64,000 bases of DNA, from positions 1 to 64,000 of the forward strand of contig NZ_FOXL01000007.1 in the NCBI RefSeq assembly GCF_900115705.1. Reading direction: 5' to 3'. This DNA is from Frateuria terrea (GTDB lineage Bacteria > Pseudomonadota > Gammaproteobacteria > Xanthomonadales > Rhodanobacteraceae). Shown here in pieces: positions 8,330 to 18,261 of the stretch; the stretch's first letter is position 1, and each line of letters starts with the position of its first letter. The notes beneath the pieces were generated by a model. That model was not told the DNA's origin, did not search any database, and saw only the letters and a program-made list of their open reading frames with translations. The position numbers and the translations under genes were made by a program.

Positions 8330-9700
8330 TTAGTGCACCTTGCGGCGCAGGTAGTTCAACAGGTCGATGCGGGTGATCAGGCCGAGGAACTGCTCGCCGT
8401 CGACCACGATCGCCACGTGCCCGCGCTCGAACACCGGCAGCAGCGCCTCGATCGGCGAATGCACGTCGAGCTTGTTGAGCGAGGTGATCATCGCGGTGGA
8501 AACCGGGTCGCGGAAACGCACTTCGTTGGCGTGCACGTGCATCAGCACGTCCGACTCGTCCAGGATGCCGACCAGCTGAGTGCCGTCCATCACCGGCAAC
8601 TGCGAGACGTCGTACAGCTTCATGCGCGTGTAGGCCGTCATCAGCAGCTCGTTCGGGCCGACCACCACGGTGTCGCGCTGGGCGAACGGGCGCAGCAGCA
8701 GGTCGCGCAGGTCGCCGTGCTGCTCGCGCTTGATGAAGCCGTTGTCGAGCATCCAGTAGTCGTTGTACATCTTAGACAGGTACTTGTTGCCGGTGTCGCA
8801 GACCAGCGTCACCACGCGCTTGGGCGACGCCTGCTCGCGGCAGTACTTGAGCGCCGCGGCGACCAGCGTGCCGGTGGAGGAGCCGCCCAGCACGCCCTCC
8901 TTGGCCAGCAGTTCGCGGGCGGTCAGGAAGCTCTCGCGATCGGAGATGGCGTAGGCCTTCTTCACCCGCGAGAAGTCGCTGATGGTCGGCAGGAAGTCCT
9001 CGCCGATGCCCTCGACCATCCAGCTGGCCGACTTGTCCGACAAGGTGCCCTCGTTGATGTATTGCGCCAGGATCGAGCCGACCGGATCGGCGAGCACGAT
9101 CTCGGTATGCGGCGAATGCTCGGCGAAGAACTGCGACAGGCCGGTCATGGTGCCGGAGGAACCGCAGCCGACCACCACCGCATCGACGCGCCCGTCCATC
9201 TGCTCGAGGATTTCCGGTCCGGTCGTCTGGATGTGCGCGCGCGGGTTGTCCGGGTTGCCGAACTGGTTGATGAAGTAGGCGCCGGGGGTCTCGCGGGCGA
9301 TCCGCTCGGCCATGTCCTGGTAGTACTCCGGATGGCCCTTGGCGACATCCGAACGGGTCAGCACCACTTCGGCACCCATCGCCTTGAGGTTGAAGATCTT
9401 CTCGCGGCTCATCTTGTCCGGCACCACCAGGATCAGCCGGTAGCCCTTGGCCTGCGCCACCAGCGCCAGCCCCAGGCCGGTGTTGCCGGCGGTGCCCTCG
9501 ACCAGCGTGGCGCCGGGCTTGATCTTCCCGGCGCGCTCGGCACCCTCGATCATCGACAGGCCGATGCGGTCCTTGATCGAACCGCCGGGGTTGGCGCTTT
9601 CGAGCTTGAGGAACAACTCGCACACACCCGTGTCGAGGCGCTGGGCCTGCACCATCGGGGTGCGCCCGATCAGTTCCAGCACGCTTTGGTGAACCGTCAT
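8330..9700 (-). CDS. cbs: Cystathionine beta-synthase with C-terminal CBS domains
   Basis: A PLP-dependent enzyme of 456 residues that condenses serine and homocysteine to cystathionine (transsulfuration). The PLP lysine is in NPGGSIKDRIGLS (about residue 42), and the phosphate-binding loop region shows AGNTGLGLALVA and GCGSSGTMTG. Residues about 325-456 form a CBS-domain pair (MTAYTRMKLYDVSQLPVMDG, then ALLPVFERGHVAIVVDG), as in human and Pseudomonas-type cystathionine beta-synthases and unlike plain CysK/CysM. It lies upstream of glmS in the same direction with a 70-bp gap. Confidence 0.9.
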   Translation of the reverse strand: MTVHQSVLELIGRTPMVQAQRLDTGVCELFLKLESANPGGSIKDRIGLSMIEGAERAGKIKPGATLVEGTAGNTGLGLALVAQAKGYRLILVVPDKMSREKIFNLKAMGAEVVLTRSDVAKGHPEYYQDMAERIARETPGAYFINQFGNPDNPRAHIQTTGPEILEQMDGRVDAVVVGCGSSGTMTGLSQFFAEHSPHTEIVLADPVGSILAQYINEGTLSDKSASWMVEGIGEDFLPTISDFSRVKKAYAISDRESFLTARELLAKEGVLGGSSTGTLVAAALKYCREQASPKRVVTLVCDTGNKYLSKMYNDYWMLDNGFIKREQHGDLRDLLLRPFAQRDTVVVGPNELLMTAYTRMKLYDVSQLPVMDGTQLVGILDESDVLMHVHANEVRFRDPVSTAMITSLNKLDVHSPIEALLPVFERGHVAIVVDGEQFLGLITRIDLLNYLRRKVH

Positions 9701-9868
9701 GGCGTCTCCGTCGAAAGGCCGCGCACAGGGCGCTGGCTGGGGGACGGATGATAACCGAGGCGCCGCGCAAGCCGGCGAGCGCCTTGCGTCGGGAATGGGC
9801 TACTGCGGAAAGCGCGCGGCCCCGGCGCTTCGTTCGGAAGGGCCGGGGCCGCGATGGGAAACGGGGGT

Positions 9869-10096
9869 TCAGTGCATCTGCGGGACGCGTGCATCCCACA
9901 TGCGTTGCAGGCGTTCCTTGGCGTACAGCTTTTCCTTCTTCATGCCGGCCAAGGTGAAATCGTCCAGGGGGAGCACGCCGATCTCGGCGTCGTGGACCTT
10001 GCTCTTGAGTTCGCGGTGGTGCTGATAGAGCCGACGGAACTCGGCGTCGGCCTTCATGAATGCTTCGACATCGTCACGCTGCTGGTTTTCGAACAT
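9869..10096 (-). CDS. DUF465 / YdcH-family small protein
   Basis: This 75-residue helical protein begins MFENQQRDDVEAFMK, followed by FRRLYQHHRELKSKVHDAEIG and LDDFTLAGMKKEKLYAKERL. This is the typical two-helix DUF465 pattern. Start ATG 10096 follows GAGGAGGT at good spacing; the longer reading back to 10201 has no support. The family is widespread in proteobacteria, and its job is unknown. Confidence 0.85.
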   Translation of the reverse strand: MFENQQRDDVEAFMKADAEFRRLYQHHRELKSKVHDAEIGVLPLDDFTLAGMKKEKLYAKERLQRMWDARVPQMH

Positions 10097-10410
10097 GATC
10101 CGACCTCCTCGCGAGATGAGCGGGCGCGTGATCGGCACGCCCGCGGGCGGATGAAGCGCGCGCGCCCACGTCCCGTACGCGTGAACGCGGAACAGGACCA
10201 AAGTGCGGGGGGATATGGGCGCATGTTTCAGGTCAGTGAGCCATGGAGCGGGTGCTCCTTGGCAACCCCGACCCTACTCCCGCCCCCTGGACCACGCAAG
10301 CCACCGCTGGAAGCCGCGGCAGGCCGTGTTTTCCACGGCCGAGCCCGCCTGCCCGGAGGGACTTTCGGCGCAGGCACAGGTTTGCGCCGGCAAGCGAGCC
10401 CGGCGCTTGC
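10097..10410. other. Intergenic stretch, 314 bp
   Basis: No convincing gene is visible on either strand. The only clear structure is a 7-bp hairpin at 10322-10340 (GGCCGTG, loop TTTTC, CACGGCC) without a T-run. The left part holds the ribosome-binding site and presumably the promoter of the DUF465 gene. Confidence 0.5.
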
Positions 10411-11067
10411 TCAATGTCCCTTGGAGGTCTTCTTTTTCCTGGCCTGCGCCGGTTTCTCGGCCTCGGGCGAGGTCGACTGGTCGCCCTGCATCTGCGAGCG
10501 CATGGCGCGCGCGGCCTGTGCGGCCAGCTCGGCTTCGCGGCGGGCGGCGCGGGCGACGCGACTTTGCGCGGCCGCCAGCTTCTTGGCGTGCTCGGCCTCG
10601 GCGCGCGCCTGCTCGGCCTCCTGCGAGGCCGCCATGCCCTGCTGCTGCAGGCGGGCGGCTTCTTCCTGCGCCATCTGGTATTGCATGCGCTGGCGCTCCA
10701 GCTCCATGCGGGCGGCTTCGGCTTCGCGCTGGCTGGCTTCCAGCAGGATCTGGTCGTGCTCGCGGTCGAGCTGGGCCAGCTTGCCCTGAGCGTCCTGCAA
10801 CTGGGCGGCGGCCTTGGCCAGGTCGACCCGGCGTTCGGCCAGGTACAGCGCATGCGGGCGCTCGCTGCGACCGGCCTGCTCCAGCCGCGCGATGGCGGCG
10901 TGGGCCAGCGCCTGCTCAGCCTGGGCGTAGGTGCCGAGGCTCGGGTCGTTGGCCAGCTGGTTGAGGCTTGCGTTCAGGCGGTTGACGTCCATGTCGTCCT
11001 GGCTCGCGTGGGCGGCACCGGCCAGCGCCAGCAGGCCGATCAACGCGGTGGTGGCAAGGCGCTTCAT
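10411..11067 (-). CDS. Secreted coiled-coil protein, partner of DUF4398 lipoprotein
   Basis: This 218-residue protein has a signal peptide (MKRLATTALIGLLALAGAAHA). It then has a long helical region (about 45-190) rich in Ala, Gln, Glu and Arg, typical of a coiled coil (QREAEAARMELERQRMQYQM and onward), and ends in a Lys-rich tail. It overlaps the DUF4398 lipoprotein gene by 4 bp (ATGA), so both are made from one transcript. The first 80 residues also resemble the DUF4398 helix pair (AQAEQALAHAAIARLEQAG). It probably acts in the periplasm with its neighbour, but the function is unknown. Confidence 0.75.
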   Translation of the reverse strand: MKRLATTALIGLLALAGAAHASQDDMDVNRLNASLNQLANDPSLGTYAQAEQALAHAAIARLEQAGRSERPHALYLAERRVDLAKAAAQLQDAQGKLAQLDREHDQILLEASQREAEAARMELERQRMQYQMAQEEAARLQQQGMAASQEAEQARAEAEHAKKLAAAQSRVARAARREAELAAQAARAMRSQMQGDQSTSPEAEKPAQARKKKTSKGH

Positions 11068-11636
11068 CGCTGGCCTCCCTGGTGGGTGCTTTGGGACGGC
11101 GCGGGCATGGGCTGGAAGCCACCATCCTGCGGCAGCGGCGCGGACAGCACCGAAGAAGACGGGGCCGGCATGTCCTGGAGGGTCTGCGGCGCACTGCTGG
11201 CCGGAGCCGGCGCCGCGGCCGGGGCCGGCTGGGCCGGCGCCTGCTCGGTCTGCTGGCGCAGGCGGGTGTTCTCGTCGACCTTGGCCTGGATCTGCGCCCG
11301 CGCGCTGCCCAACTGGGCGCGGGTGCGGGCCAGCTCGGCGTCGGCGCGGGCCTCTTCGGCCAGGTTGGCGGCATCGGCGTACTTGCGCGTGGCCATGGCC
11401 GCCTGCGCCTGCTGGAACTTAGCCTGGGCGAAGCCGAGGTCGACCGGGTCGTAGTCGGCCGCGCCGGCGTCGCGGGCGGACTGCAGCAAGGCCTGCGCCT
11501 GGTTCATCGAAGCATCCGGCGGCGGGACGCTGGCGCAGCCGGCCAGCGCCAGCAGCGCCACTACCAGGGTCAAGCCGCCCGACGCCCTGCCGATACGCTT
11601 CAAGCGCCGGGGCAGCCGGGAAAAGATGTGCACCAT
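11064..11636 (-). CDS. DUF4398-domain lipoprotein
   Basis: This 190-residue protein has a lipoprotein signal ending at LLALAGC (Cys at about 33), followed by the DUF4398 helical hairpin (ALLQSARDAGAADYDPVDLGFAQAKF ... AEEARADAELARTRAQLG). The C-terminal third is Ala/Pro/Ser-rich and probably disordered. ATG 11636 follows GAGGAA at good spacing; GTG 11639 is an alternative. Proteins of this family are common in Xanthomonadales and are often near OmpA-like peptidoglycan-binding genes. Its partner overlaps it downstream. It is divergent from pilU. Confidence 0.8.
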   Translation of the reverse strand: MVHIFSRLPRRLKRIGRASGGLTLVVALLALAGCASVPPPDASMNQAQALLQSARDAGAADYDPVDLGFAQAKFQQAQAAMATRKYADAANLAEEARADAELARTRAQLGSARAQIQAKVDENTRLRQQTEQAPAQPAPAAAPAPASSAPQTLQDMPAPSSSVLSAPLPQDGGFQPMPAPSQSTHQGGQR

Positions 11637-11733
11637 CACTCATTCCTCGCGCAGTGTCGCCGCGTATTGTGGGCAGGCATAATCCTGCTTTGCAACGCGC
11701 CACAAGAAAGCGCGATCACCCCAGGGGTCCTTC

Positions 11734-12849
11734 GTGGATATCGGTTACTTCCTCAAGCTGATGGTAGACAAGGGCGCGTCGGACATGTTCCTGACCACCG
11801 GCGCCCCGGTGAACATCAAGGTCGAGGGCAAGCTCTACCCGCTGGGCAACACGGGCCTGCCCAGCGGCATGGTCAAGAAAATCGCCTACTCGCTGATGGA
11901 CGAGGGCCAGGTACCGCAGTTCGAGCGCGACCTGGAGCTCAACATGGCGCTGGCGGTGAAGGAAGCTGGCCGCTTCCGCATCAACGTGTTCAAGCAGCGC
12001 GGCGAAGTGGGCATGGTGATCCGCGCGATCAAGAGCGAGATCCCGTCGATCGACCAGCTGCAGCTGCCGACCATCTTCCGCGACCTGATCATGGAACAGC
12101 GCGGCCTGATCCTGGTGGTCGGCGCGACCGGTTCGGGCAAGTCGACCACGCTGGCGGCGATGCTCGATCACCGCAATTCCAATTCGCCGGGCCACATCCT
12201 CACCATCGAGGACCCGATCGAGTACCTGCACCGGCACAAGAAGTCGATCATCAACCAGCGCGAAGTCGGGCTGGACACGCACAGCTACCACGAGGCGCTG
12301 AAGAACGCGATGCGTGAAGCTCCCGACGTGATCATGATCGGCGAGATCCGCGACACCGACACGATGGAGGCGGCGGTCGCCTTCTCCGAGACCGGCCACC
12401 TGTGCCTGGCCACGCTGCATTCGAACAACGCCGACCAGACGCTGGAGCGCATCCTCAACTTCTTCCCCGAGTCGGCGCACAAGAACGTGCTGATGAACCT
12501 GGCGCTCAACCTGCGCGCGGTGATCAGCCAGCGCCTGGTGATCGGCAAGGACGGCCGCCGCGTGCCGGCGGTGGAGGTGCTGCTCAACACGCCACTGATC
12601 CGCGACATGATCCGCCGCGGCCAGATCCACGAGATCAAGGAAGCGATGGACCGCAGCCTGCAGGAAGGCATGCAGACCTTCGACCAGTCGCTGTACAAGC
12701 TCTACAAGAGCGGGCGCATCGAACTGGAGGAAGCCTTGGCCAAGGCCGATTCGCGCGATGGCCTGGCGCTGAAGATCCGCCTGTCGGAAGGCGGCGGCGC
12801 GGAGGCGACGGAGCTGGTCGGGAACGACCCTTATGGGTTGGGGTTCTGA
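11734..12849 (+). CDS. pilU: Type IV pilus retraction ATPase PilU
   Basis: A 371-residue PilT/PilU-family motor ATPase that helps retract type IV pili in the cytoplasm. Walker A is GATGSGKS at 130-137. The Asp box and Walker B region (ILTIEDPIEYLH, then VIMIGEIRDTDTMEAAVAFSETGHLC) and the His box (ATLHSNNADQTLERI) are present. The longer C-terminus with RIELEEALAKADSRDGL and the start DIGYFLKLMVDKGASD favour PilU over PilT. The start is GTG 11734 after AGGGG. pilT is not next to it on the left. A strong terminator follows 17 bp after the stop. Confidence 0.9.
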   Translation: MDIGYFLKLMVDKGASDMFLTTGAPVNIKVEGKLYPLGNTGLPSGMVKKIAYSLMDEGQVPQFERDLELNMALAVKEAGRFRINVFKQRGEVGMVIRAIKSEIPSIDQLQLPTIFRDLIMEQRGLILVVGATGSGKSTTLAAMLDHRNSNSPGHILTIEDPIEYLHRHKKSIINQREVGLDTHSYHEALKNAMREAPDVIMIGEIRDTDTMEAAVAFSETGHLCLATLHSNNADQTLERILNFFPESAHKNVLMNLALNLRAVISQRLVIGKDGRRVPAVEVLLNTPLIRDMIRRGQIHEIKEAMDRSLQEGMQTFDQSLYKLYKSGRIELEEALAKADSRDGLALKIRLSEGGGAEATELVGNDPYGLGF

Positions 12850-12866
12850 GGTCGCGAACCAGGTTC

Positions 12867-12892
12867 AAAAGGGCGCAGCAATGCGCCCTTTT
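12867..12892 (+). terminator. Rho-independent terminator of pilU
   Basis: A perfect 11-bp stem AAAAGGGCGCA / TGCGCCCTTTT with a GCAA tetraloop is followed by TCTTT. It lies directly after pilU. The A-rich left side means it could also work on the minus strand against maiA transcripts. Confidence 0.9.
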
Positions 12893-12901
12893 CTTTGCCC
12901 C

Positions 12902-12920
12902 CCTCTCCCCCGGGGAGAGG
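12902..12920. repeat. REP-like palindrome, copy 1
   Basis: CCTCTCCCC and GGGGAGAGG (9-bp arms, 1-base loop) match a motif repeated in at least four other intergenic sites of this window (near 21850, 28690, 47110 and 47510). It lies between the convergent genes pilU and maiA. Confidence 0.7.
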
Positions 12921-12954
12921 AAGCGCGTCAGGTAGTGCCTCGCGGAGGTGGGCG

Positions 12955-13614
12955 CTACGGCGCGTCCGGCTGGCGCTCGGGCATTGCCTCCTGGAATGCC
13001 TCCAGCTCGTTGCACGCCGCGTGGATGCGCGCGATGGTCGGCCAGCGATCCATCGGCAGTTGCCACCGCAACGCGTTGTAGACCTGCGGCACCAGGCAGG
13101 CATCGGCCAGGCCGGGCGTGTCGCCGTGGCAGTAGCGTCCAGTGGCGCTGTTGCCCTCGAGCATCGCCTCCAACGCATCGAAACCGGTCTCGATCCAGTG
13201 CCGCGACCAGGCAAGCTTCTGCGCCTCGCCCGCGCCCAACCGGCCCTCCAGGTACTGCAGCACGCGCAGGTTGCCCAGCGGATGGATGTCGCAGGCCACC
13301 GCCAGTGCCAGCGCGCGCACCCGGGCGCGGCTGCGCGCATCGGCCGGCAGCAGCGGCGGTTCGGGAACGGTCTCTTCCAGGTATTCCATGATGGCCATGG
13401 ACTGGGTGATCACCCGCTCGCCGTCGCGCAGGCAGGGAATCAGCTGCTGCGGGTTGAGCGCGCGGTAGGCCTCGCCATGCTGCTCGCCGCCATCGCGCAA
13501 CAAGTGCACCGGCCGCGTTTCGTAGTGCAGTCCCTTGAGGTTGAGCGCGATGCGCACTCGGTAGACCGCGCTGGAGCGCCAATAGCCGTACAACGCCAAC
13601 AGTTCCGCTGCCAT
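12955..13614 (-). CDS. maiA: Maleylacetoacetate isomerase (zeta-class GST)
   Basis: Converts maleylacetoacetate to fumarylacetoacetate in tyrosine breakdown, using glutathione. At 219 residues it has the normal length. The N-terminal thioredoxin-fold part holds the zeta-GST catalytic motif YWRSSAVYRVRIALNLKG (Ser at about 14-15) and the glutathione-binding region NPQQLIPCLRDG and QSMAIMEYLEE. The helical C-terminal part shows the family phrase YCHGDTPGLADACLVPQVYNA. Start ATG 13614 follows GGGAG. The rest of the pathway (hpd, hmgA, fumarylacetoacetase) is far away at 44-48.6 kb. Confidence 0.9.
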   Translation of the reverse strand: MAAELLALYGYWRSSAVYRVRIALNLKGLHYETRPVHLLRDGGEQHGEAYRALNPQQLIPCLRDGERVITQSMAIMEYLEETVPEPPLLPADARSRARVRALALAVACDIHPLGNLRVLQYLEGRLGAGEAQKLAWSRHWIETGFDALEAMLEGNSATGRYCHGDTPGLADACLVPQVYNALRWQLPMDRWPTIARIHAACNELEAFQEAMPERQPDAP

Positions 13615-13818
13615 GGAGATTCTCCCTGCCGGTAGTGGCCGGCAGGATAAACCGAGCGGGCGCCACCACGCGCGTCCGGCGCCGTGCGGTGCACCGGCCG
13701 GCAGCGGCGTTGCATCCTCGGAACCTGAACCGGACAATAGGCGGTTCGCGCCGGACCGATGGCGCATCCGATTGATTTCGGACCCTTTACCGAATTTCCA
13801 TTCCCGAGGAGTGCCGCC

Positions 13819-14997
13819 GTGTCCATCACCCGCATGAGCGATCTGGAGCTGCGTGGCAAGCGCGTACTGATCCGTGAAGACCTGAACGTACCGATCGAGG
13901 ACGGCCGCATCACCTCGACCCAGCGCCTGGATGCCGCCCTGCCCACCATCAAGGCCGCGCGCGACGCCGGGGCGAAGGTGATGGTGCTTTCGCACCTGGG
14001 CCGCCCGAAGGAAGGCCAGTTCGACGCCGAGTCCTCGCTCGCCCCGGTGGCCAAGTGGCTCGGTGGCAAGCTCGGCGCGCCGGTGCGCCTGGTCGCCGAT
14101 TACCTGGGCGGGGTGGACGTCGCCGAAGGCGAAGTGGTGGTGCTGGAAAACTGCCGCATGAATGTCGGCGAGGGCAAGGACGACGAAGCGCTTTCGAAGA
14201 AGTACGCCGCCCTTTGCGACGTGTTCGTCATGGACGCCTTTGGCACCGCGCACCGCGCGCAGGCCTCCACCCACGGTGTCATCCGCTTCGCCCCGCAGGT
14301 CGCCGCCGGCCCGCTGCTCTGGGCCGAGCTGGACGCGCTGGGCAAGGCACTAGAACAGCCGGCGCACCCGCTGCTGGCGATCGTGGCCGGCTCCAAGGTT
14401 TCGACCAAGCTCACCCTGCTGGACAACCTTACGGCCAAGGTCGACCAGTTGATCGTCGGCGGCGGCATTGCCAACACCTTCATCGCGGCGGCCGGTTACG
14501 GCGTGGGCAACTCGCTGTACGAGCCCGACCTGGTCGAAGCGGCAAGGAAGGTCATGACCGAGGCCAGGCGCCGCGGCGCGGAAGTGCCGCTGCCGGTGGA
14601 CGTAGTGGTGGCGCCGGAGTTCTCCGCCAACGCGTCGGCTACGGTCAAGCCGGTCGATGCGGTCAAGGACGGCGAGATGATCCTGGACATCGGCCCTGAA
14701 ACCGCACGCCGCTACGCCGAACTGATCGCCGGGGCCGGCACGGTGGTGTGGAACGGTCCGGTCGGCGTGTTCGAGTTCGACGCCTTCGGCAAGGGCACTG
14801 AAACGCTGGCGCACGCAATCGCCGATTCCAAGGCTTTCTCGATCGCCGGTGGTGGCGACACGCTGGCTGCGGTGGACAAGTACGGCATCGCCGACAAGAT
14901 CTCCTACATCTCCACCGGCGGCGGCGCGTTCCTGGAATTCCTCGAAGGCAAGGAACTGCCGGCGGTGGCCGCCCTCAAGGCGCGCGCAAACAGCTGA
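13819..14997 (+). CDS. pgk: Phosphoglycerate kinase
   Basis: A glycolytic enzyme of 392 residues that transfers phosphate from 1,3-bisphosphoglycerate to ADP. The N-terminal substrate site is [12 protein letters not shown], then [10 protein letters not shown] and ENCRMNVGE. The nucleotide-binding C-terminal part has [17 protein letters not shown] and [13 protein letters not shown] chose GTG 13819 because GAGGAG lies 7 bases before it and the start [14 protein letters not shown] matches the family; an upstream ATG at 13759 would add 20 unlikely residues. The gene overlaps the next one at TGATG. Confidence 0.97.
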   Translation: MSITRMSDLELRGKRVLIREDLNVPIEDGRITSTQRLDAALPTIKAARDAGAKVMVLSHLGRPKEGQFDAESSLAPVAKWLGGKLGAPVRLVADYLGGVDVAEGEVVVLENCRMNVGEGKDDEALSKKYAALCDVFVMDAFGTAHRAQASTHGVIRFAPQVAAGPLLWAELDALGKALEQPAHPLLAIVAGSKVSTKLTLLDNLTAKVDQLIVGGGIANTFIAAAGYGVGNSLYEPDLVEAARKVMTEARRRGAEVPLPVDVVVAPEFSANASATVKPVDAVKDGEMILDIGPETARRYAELIAGAGTVVWNGPVGVFEFDAFGKGTETLAHAIADSKAFSIAGGGDTLAAVDKYGIADKISYISTGGGAFLEFLEGKELPAVAALKARANS

Positions 14998-15632
14998 TGC
15001 TCTGCCTGTTCGACCTGGACGGAACGCTGATCGATTCCGAGCATGGAATCACCGCGTGCGTGAAGCATGCGCTGGAGCGCCTGCGCGTGGCTATCCCGAC
15101 GGCGGAGGAGCTGCGCAGCTGGATCGGCCCGCCGCTGCGCCACAGCTTCGGGCCGCTGCTCGGCCACGACGCGGCGCAGGTCGAGGCGGCCGTGGAGCAC
15201 TACCACGAGCGCTTCGACACGCACGGCTGGCGCGAGCACTCGGTCTACCCGGGCATCGAGCCGCTGATCGGCCGCCTGCTCGATGCCGGCCACCAGCTGG
15301 CCATCGTCACCGGCAAGCCGCACCGGCATGCCGAACCGATCCTGGCGCAGTTGCCGTTCGGTCGCGCCTTCCTGCGGCTGTACGGACCCGACCCATCCAG
15401 TGCGCGGAGCGAAAAGGCGGACATGATCGCCGCCGCCATGGCGGACTTCGGTGCCACCGCGGAAGAAACCGTCATGATCGGCGACCGCCACTTCGACATC
15501 GAGGGCGCCGTGGCCAACGGCGTGCGCGGCATCGGCGTGCTGTGGGGCTTCGGCAGCCGTGTCGAACTGGAACAGGCCGGCGCGGCGGCGATCGCCGCCA
15601 CGCCGGCCGATCTCGACGCACTGATCGGCTGA
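14997..15632 (+). CDS. HAD-family phosphatase (phosphoglycolate phosphatase-like)
   Basis: This 211-residue HAD hydrolase has motif I FDLDGTLIDSE at residues 5-15, motif II IVTGKPH at about 103, and motif IV MIGDRHFDIEGA at about 161-172. The cap is the C1 type, as in phosphoglycolate phosphatase and related enzymes. ATG 14997 overlaps the pgk stop by one base, so translation is coupled. The true substrate is uncertain. It could clear 2-phosphoglycolate or another side product of nearby sugar-phosphate enzymes. Confidence 0.8.
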   Translation: MLCLFDLDGTLIDSEHGITACVKHALERLRVAIPTAEELRSWIGPPLRHSFGPLLGHDAAQVEAAVEHYHERFDTHGWREHSVYPGIEPLIGRLLDAGHQLAIVTGKPHRHAEPILAQLPFGRAFLRLYGPDPSSARSEKADMIAAAMADFGATAEETVMIGDRHFDIEGAVANGVRGIGVLWGFGSRVELEQAGAAAIAATPADLDALIG

Positions 15633-16012
15633 AAACCCGATACCCGGAAAGGGCGAAACCGACGCGCGACGCAGCCTTAAAGGCTGCCGTCCCGTGGCGC
15701 CTTTCGCTGGCATGCGTGGCAAGACACTACCGCGATGTGAGCGCGATCTGGCCGGCACCGGACGATGCCGGCCACTCGCTCCGGCAAGCGTTGCTTGGCG
15801 ATGCCGACGCGCGCCGCCGGGAGCATACGGCCTAGGCGAACGTGATTGACGGCACGTGTGCCAGGACGGAGATGGCCCCGGCAAAGGAACACGGCAAAGC
15901 CGCTCTGGACACGCTCGACGGCCTGATCGCCGGACGGGAGTAGCCCGCCCGCGCGCTCCGTCCGGAAGCCGGCGGCCATCCGCCATGGCTTGCCACAGCG
16001 GGAGGCATCCGG
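15633..16012. other. Intergenic stretch, 380 bp, with two hairpins
   Basis: No supported gene lies here. Two perfect inverted repeats are visible: GCAGCCTT/AAGGCTGC at 15671-15687, and TGGCCGGCA/TGCCGGCCA with an 8-base loop at 15749-15774. Neither has a T-run. They lie between convergent genes (the HAD phosphatase on plus, tkt on minus), so they may slow or end transcription. A short ORF ending in DTLDGLIAGRE before 15943 has no family support. Confidence 0.5.
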
Positions 16013-18022
16013 TCAGCCGATCGTGCGCTTGACCGCGTCCACCACGTGGGTGACGGTGAAGCCGAAGTGCTCGAACAGTTGCGGGGCGGGGGCGGAGGCG
16101 CCGAAGCTGGTCATGCCGATCACTTCGCCGTCCAGGCCCACATACTTGCGCCAGTAGTCGGCCGTGGCGGCTTCCACCGCCACGCGCGCGCGGCACCACG
16201 AGGGCAGGATGCCTTCGCGGTATTCCTGCGGCTGCTCGTCGAACACCTCGGTGCACGGCATCGAAACCACGCGCACCGGCACGCCCTGCTGGGCCAGCGT
16301 GCGCGCTGCCTCCATCGCCAGCTCCACTTCGGAGCCGGTCGCGATGAGGATCGCCTTGAACTTCGTGTCGGCCGGATCGGACAGCACATAGGCGCCGCGA
16401 GCGATATCGGCCACCTGCCGCTCGCTGCGCTGCTGGTGCTTCAGGTTCTGCCGCGAGAACACCAGGCAGGCCGGGTTGCCCTTGCGTTCGATGGCCGCCT
16501 TCCACGACACCGCCGATTCCACTGCGTCGCACGGGCGCCACACCTGGTTGTTCGGAATGTAGCGAAGGCTCGCCAGGTGCTCGACCGGCTGGTGGGTCGG
16601 GCCGTCTTCGCCCAGGCCGATCGAGTCGTGCGTGTAGACGTGGATGGCGTGCGCCGGAATCAGCGCGCTCATGCGCACGGCGTTGCGCGCATAGTCGGAG
16701 AACACCAGGAACGTGGCGTCGTACGGAATGAAGCCGCCATGCAGCGCGAGGCCATTGGCGATCGCGGTCATGCCGAACTCGCGCACGCCGTAGTAGACGT
16801 AGTTGCCTTGTCCTTCGCTGCCGTTGCCGTTGCCGGCGTCCTTGCTGCCCTTCCACTTGGTGAGGTTGGAACCGGCCAGGTCGGCCGAGCCGCCGATCAA
16901 CTCGGGCAGCAGCGGGCCGAACGCGTCCAGCGCCATCTGCGACGCCTTGCGCGAGGCCACTTCAGGACCCTCGGCCTGCATCCTGGCGATGTACGCCTGC
17001 GCCTTGTCGGCCCAGTCGGGCGGCAGTTCGCCGGCAAGGCGGCGCTTGAACTCGGCGGCCAGGTCCGGGTGCGCCTTGGCGTAGGCATCGAGCGTGGCAT
17101 TCCAATCCTGCTCGCGCTTGGCGCCCTTGGACTTGGCGTCCCAGCCGGCGTAGATCTCGGCGGGGATCTCGAACGGCGGATGGTTCCAGCCCAGTTGCTC
17201 GCGCGCAGCGGCTACTTCGTCCTTGCCCAGCGGCGCGCCGTGGCTTTCTTCCTTGCCCTGCTTGTGTGGCGCGCCGAAACCGATGACGGTCTTGGCGCAG
17301 ATCAGCGTGGGCTTGTCGGTCTGCGCGGTGGCCTGCGTGATGGCGCGCTTGATCGCCTCGGCGTCATGGCCGTCGACGCCGCGGATCACGTTCCAGCCAT
17401 AGGCTTCGAAGCGCTTGGCCGTATCGTCGGTGAACCAGCCCTCGACCTCGCCATCGATGGAGATGCCGTTGTCGTCGTAGATCGCCACCAGCTTGCCCAG
17501 GCCCCAGGTGCCGGCCAGCGAGCTGGCTTCGTGCGAGATGCCTTCCATCAGGCAGCCATCCCCCAGGAACACGTAGGTGTGGTGATCGACGACGGTGTGG
17601 CCGGGACGGTTGAAGTGCGCCGCCAGCACCTTCTCGGCGAGCGCGAAGCCGACCGCATTGGCAAGACCCTGCCCCAGCGGACCGGTGGTCGTTTCCACGC
17701 CGGGCGTGTGGCCGTATTCGGGGTGGCCGGCAGTCTTCGAATGCAGCTGGCGGAAGCGCTTGAGTTCGGCCATCGGCAGGTCGTAGCCGGCCAGGTGCAG
17801 CAGCGCGTACTGCAGCATCGAGCCGTGGCCGTTGGAGAGCACGAACCGGTCCCGGTTGGGCCACTTCGGATCGGCCGGGTTGTGCTTCAGGAAATCGTTC
17901 CACAGCACCTCGGCGATGTCGGCCATGCCCATCGGCATACCCGGATGGCCGGACTTGGCCGCCTCGACGGCGTCCATGGCGAGTGCGCGCACGGCGTTGG
18001 CGAGTTCGCGGCGGGTGGTCAT
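16013..18022 (-). CDS. tkt: Transketolase
   Basis: A thiamine-diphosphate enzyme of the pentose phosphate pathway, 669 residues, which is the usual length. The first domain has [33 protein letters not shown] and the TPP motif [13 protein letters not shown]. The middle domain has the catalytic Glu region YGVREFGM and [20 protein letters not shown], which is the transketolase signature. The C-terminal regulatory domain follows. It is convergent with the pgk-HAD pair and sits among other central carbon genes. Confidence 0.98.
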   Translation of the reverse strand: MTTRRELANAVRALAMDAVEAAKSGHPGMPMGMADIAEVLWNDFLKHNPADPKWPNRDRFVLSNGHGSMLQYALLHLAGYDLPMAELKRFRQLHSKTAGHPEYGHTPGVETTTGPLGQGLANAVGFALAEKVLAAHFNRPGHTVVDHHTYVFLGDGCLMEGISHEASSLAGTWGLGKLVAIYDDNGISIDGEVEGWFTDDTAKRFEAYGWNVIRGVDGHDAEAIKRAITQATAQTDKPTLICAKTVIGFGAPHKQGKEESHGAPLGKDEVAAAREQLGWNHPPFEIPAEIYAGWDAKSKGAKREQDWNATLDAYAKAHPDLAAEFKRRLAGELPPDWADKAQAYIARMQAEGPEVASRKASQMALDAFGPLLPELIGGSADLAGSNLTKWKGSKDAGNGNGSEGQGNYVYYGVREFGMTAIANGLALHGGFIPYDATFLVFSDYARNAVRMSALIPAHAIHVYTHDSIGLGEDGPTHQPVEHLASLRYIPNNQVWRPCDAVESAVSWKAAIERKGNPACLVFSRQNLKHQQRSERQVADIARGAYVLSDPADTKFKAILIATGSEVELAMEAARTLAQQGVPVRVVSMPCTEVFDEQPQEYREGILPSWCRARVAVEAATADYWRKYVGLDGEVIGMTSFGASAPAPQLFEHFGFTVTHVVDAVKRTIG

Positions 18023-18261
18023 CGGTCGGGTCTCCGGGCAATCGGCAAAGCGCCAATTGTCGCCGATCGCACGGTTACTGTCGCGTCACGGCAGCCCTGG
18101 CCGACGGGAAGGCCATTAATTCAGCCTTAATCGGCGCGGCATGGATATCGCCGACCTTCAGGCGCGGCTGGGTTCAATGCCCCGAGCGCATGCCCCGTGC
18201 GCCCCGTCCGGATCTTTCCCCGCGGTTCGGACGGCCTGACCTCGAAATCAGGAGATACCTC

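Noticed and set aside
10240-10310. A riboswitch-like segment (GGGTGCTCCTTGGCAACCCC)
   Set aside because: It looks like pieces of known riboswitches, but no full core fits and it is on the opposite strand to the nearby genes.
15677-15979. A 100-residue minus-strand ORF in the gap after the HAD phosphatase gene
   Set aside because: It has no ribosome-binding site, no domain pattern and no neighbour support, and the region holds hairpins.
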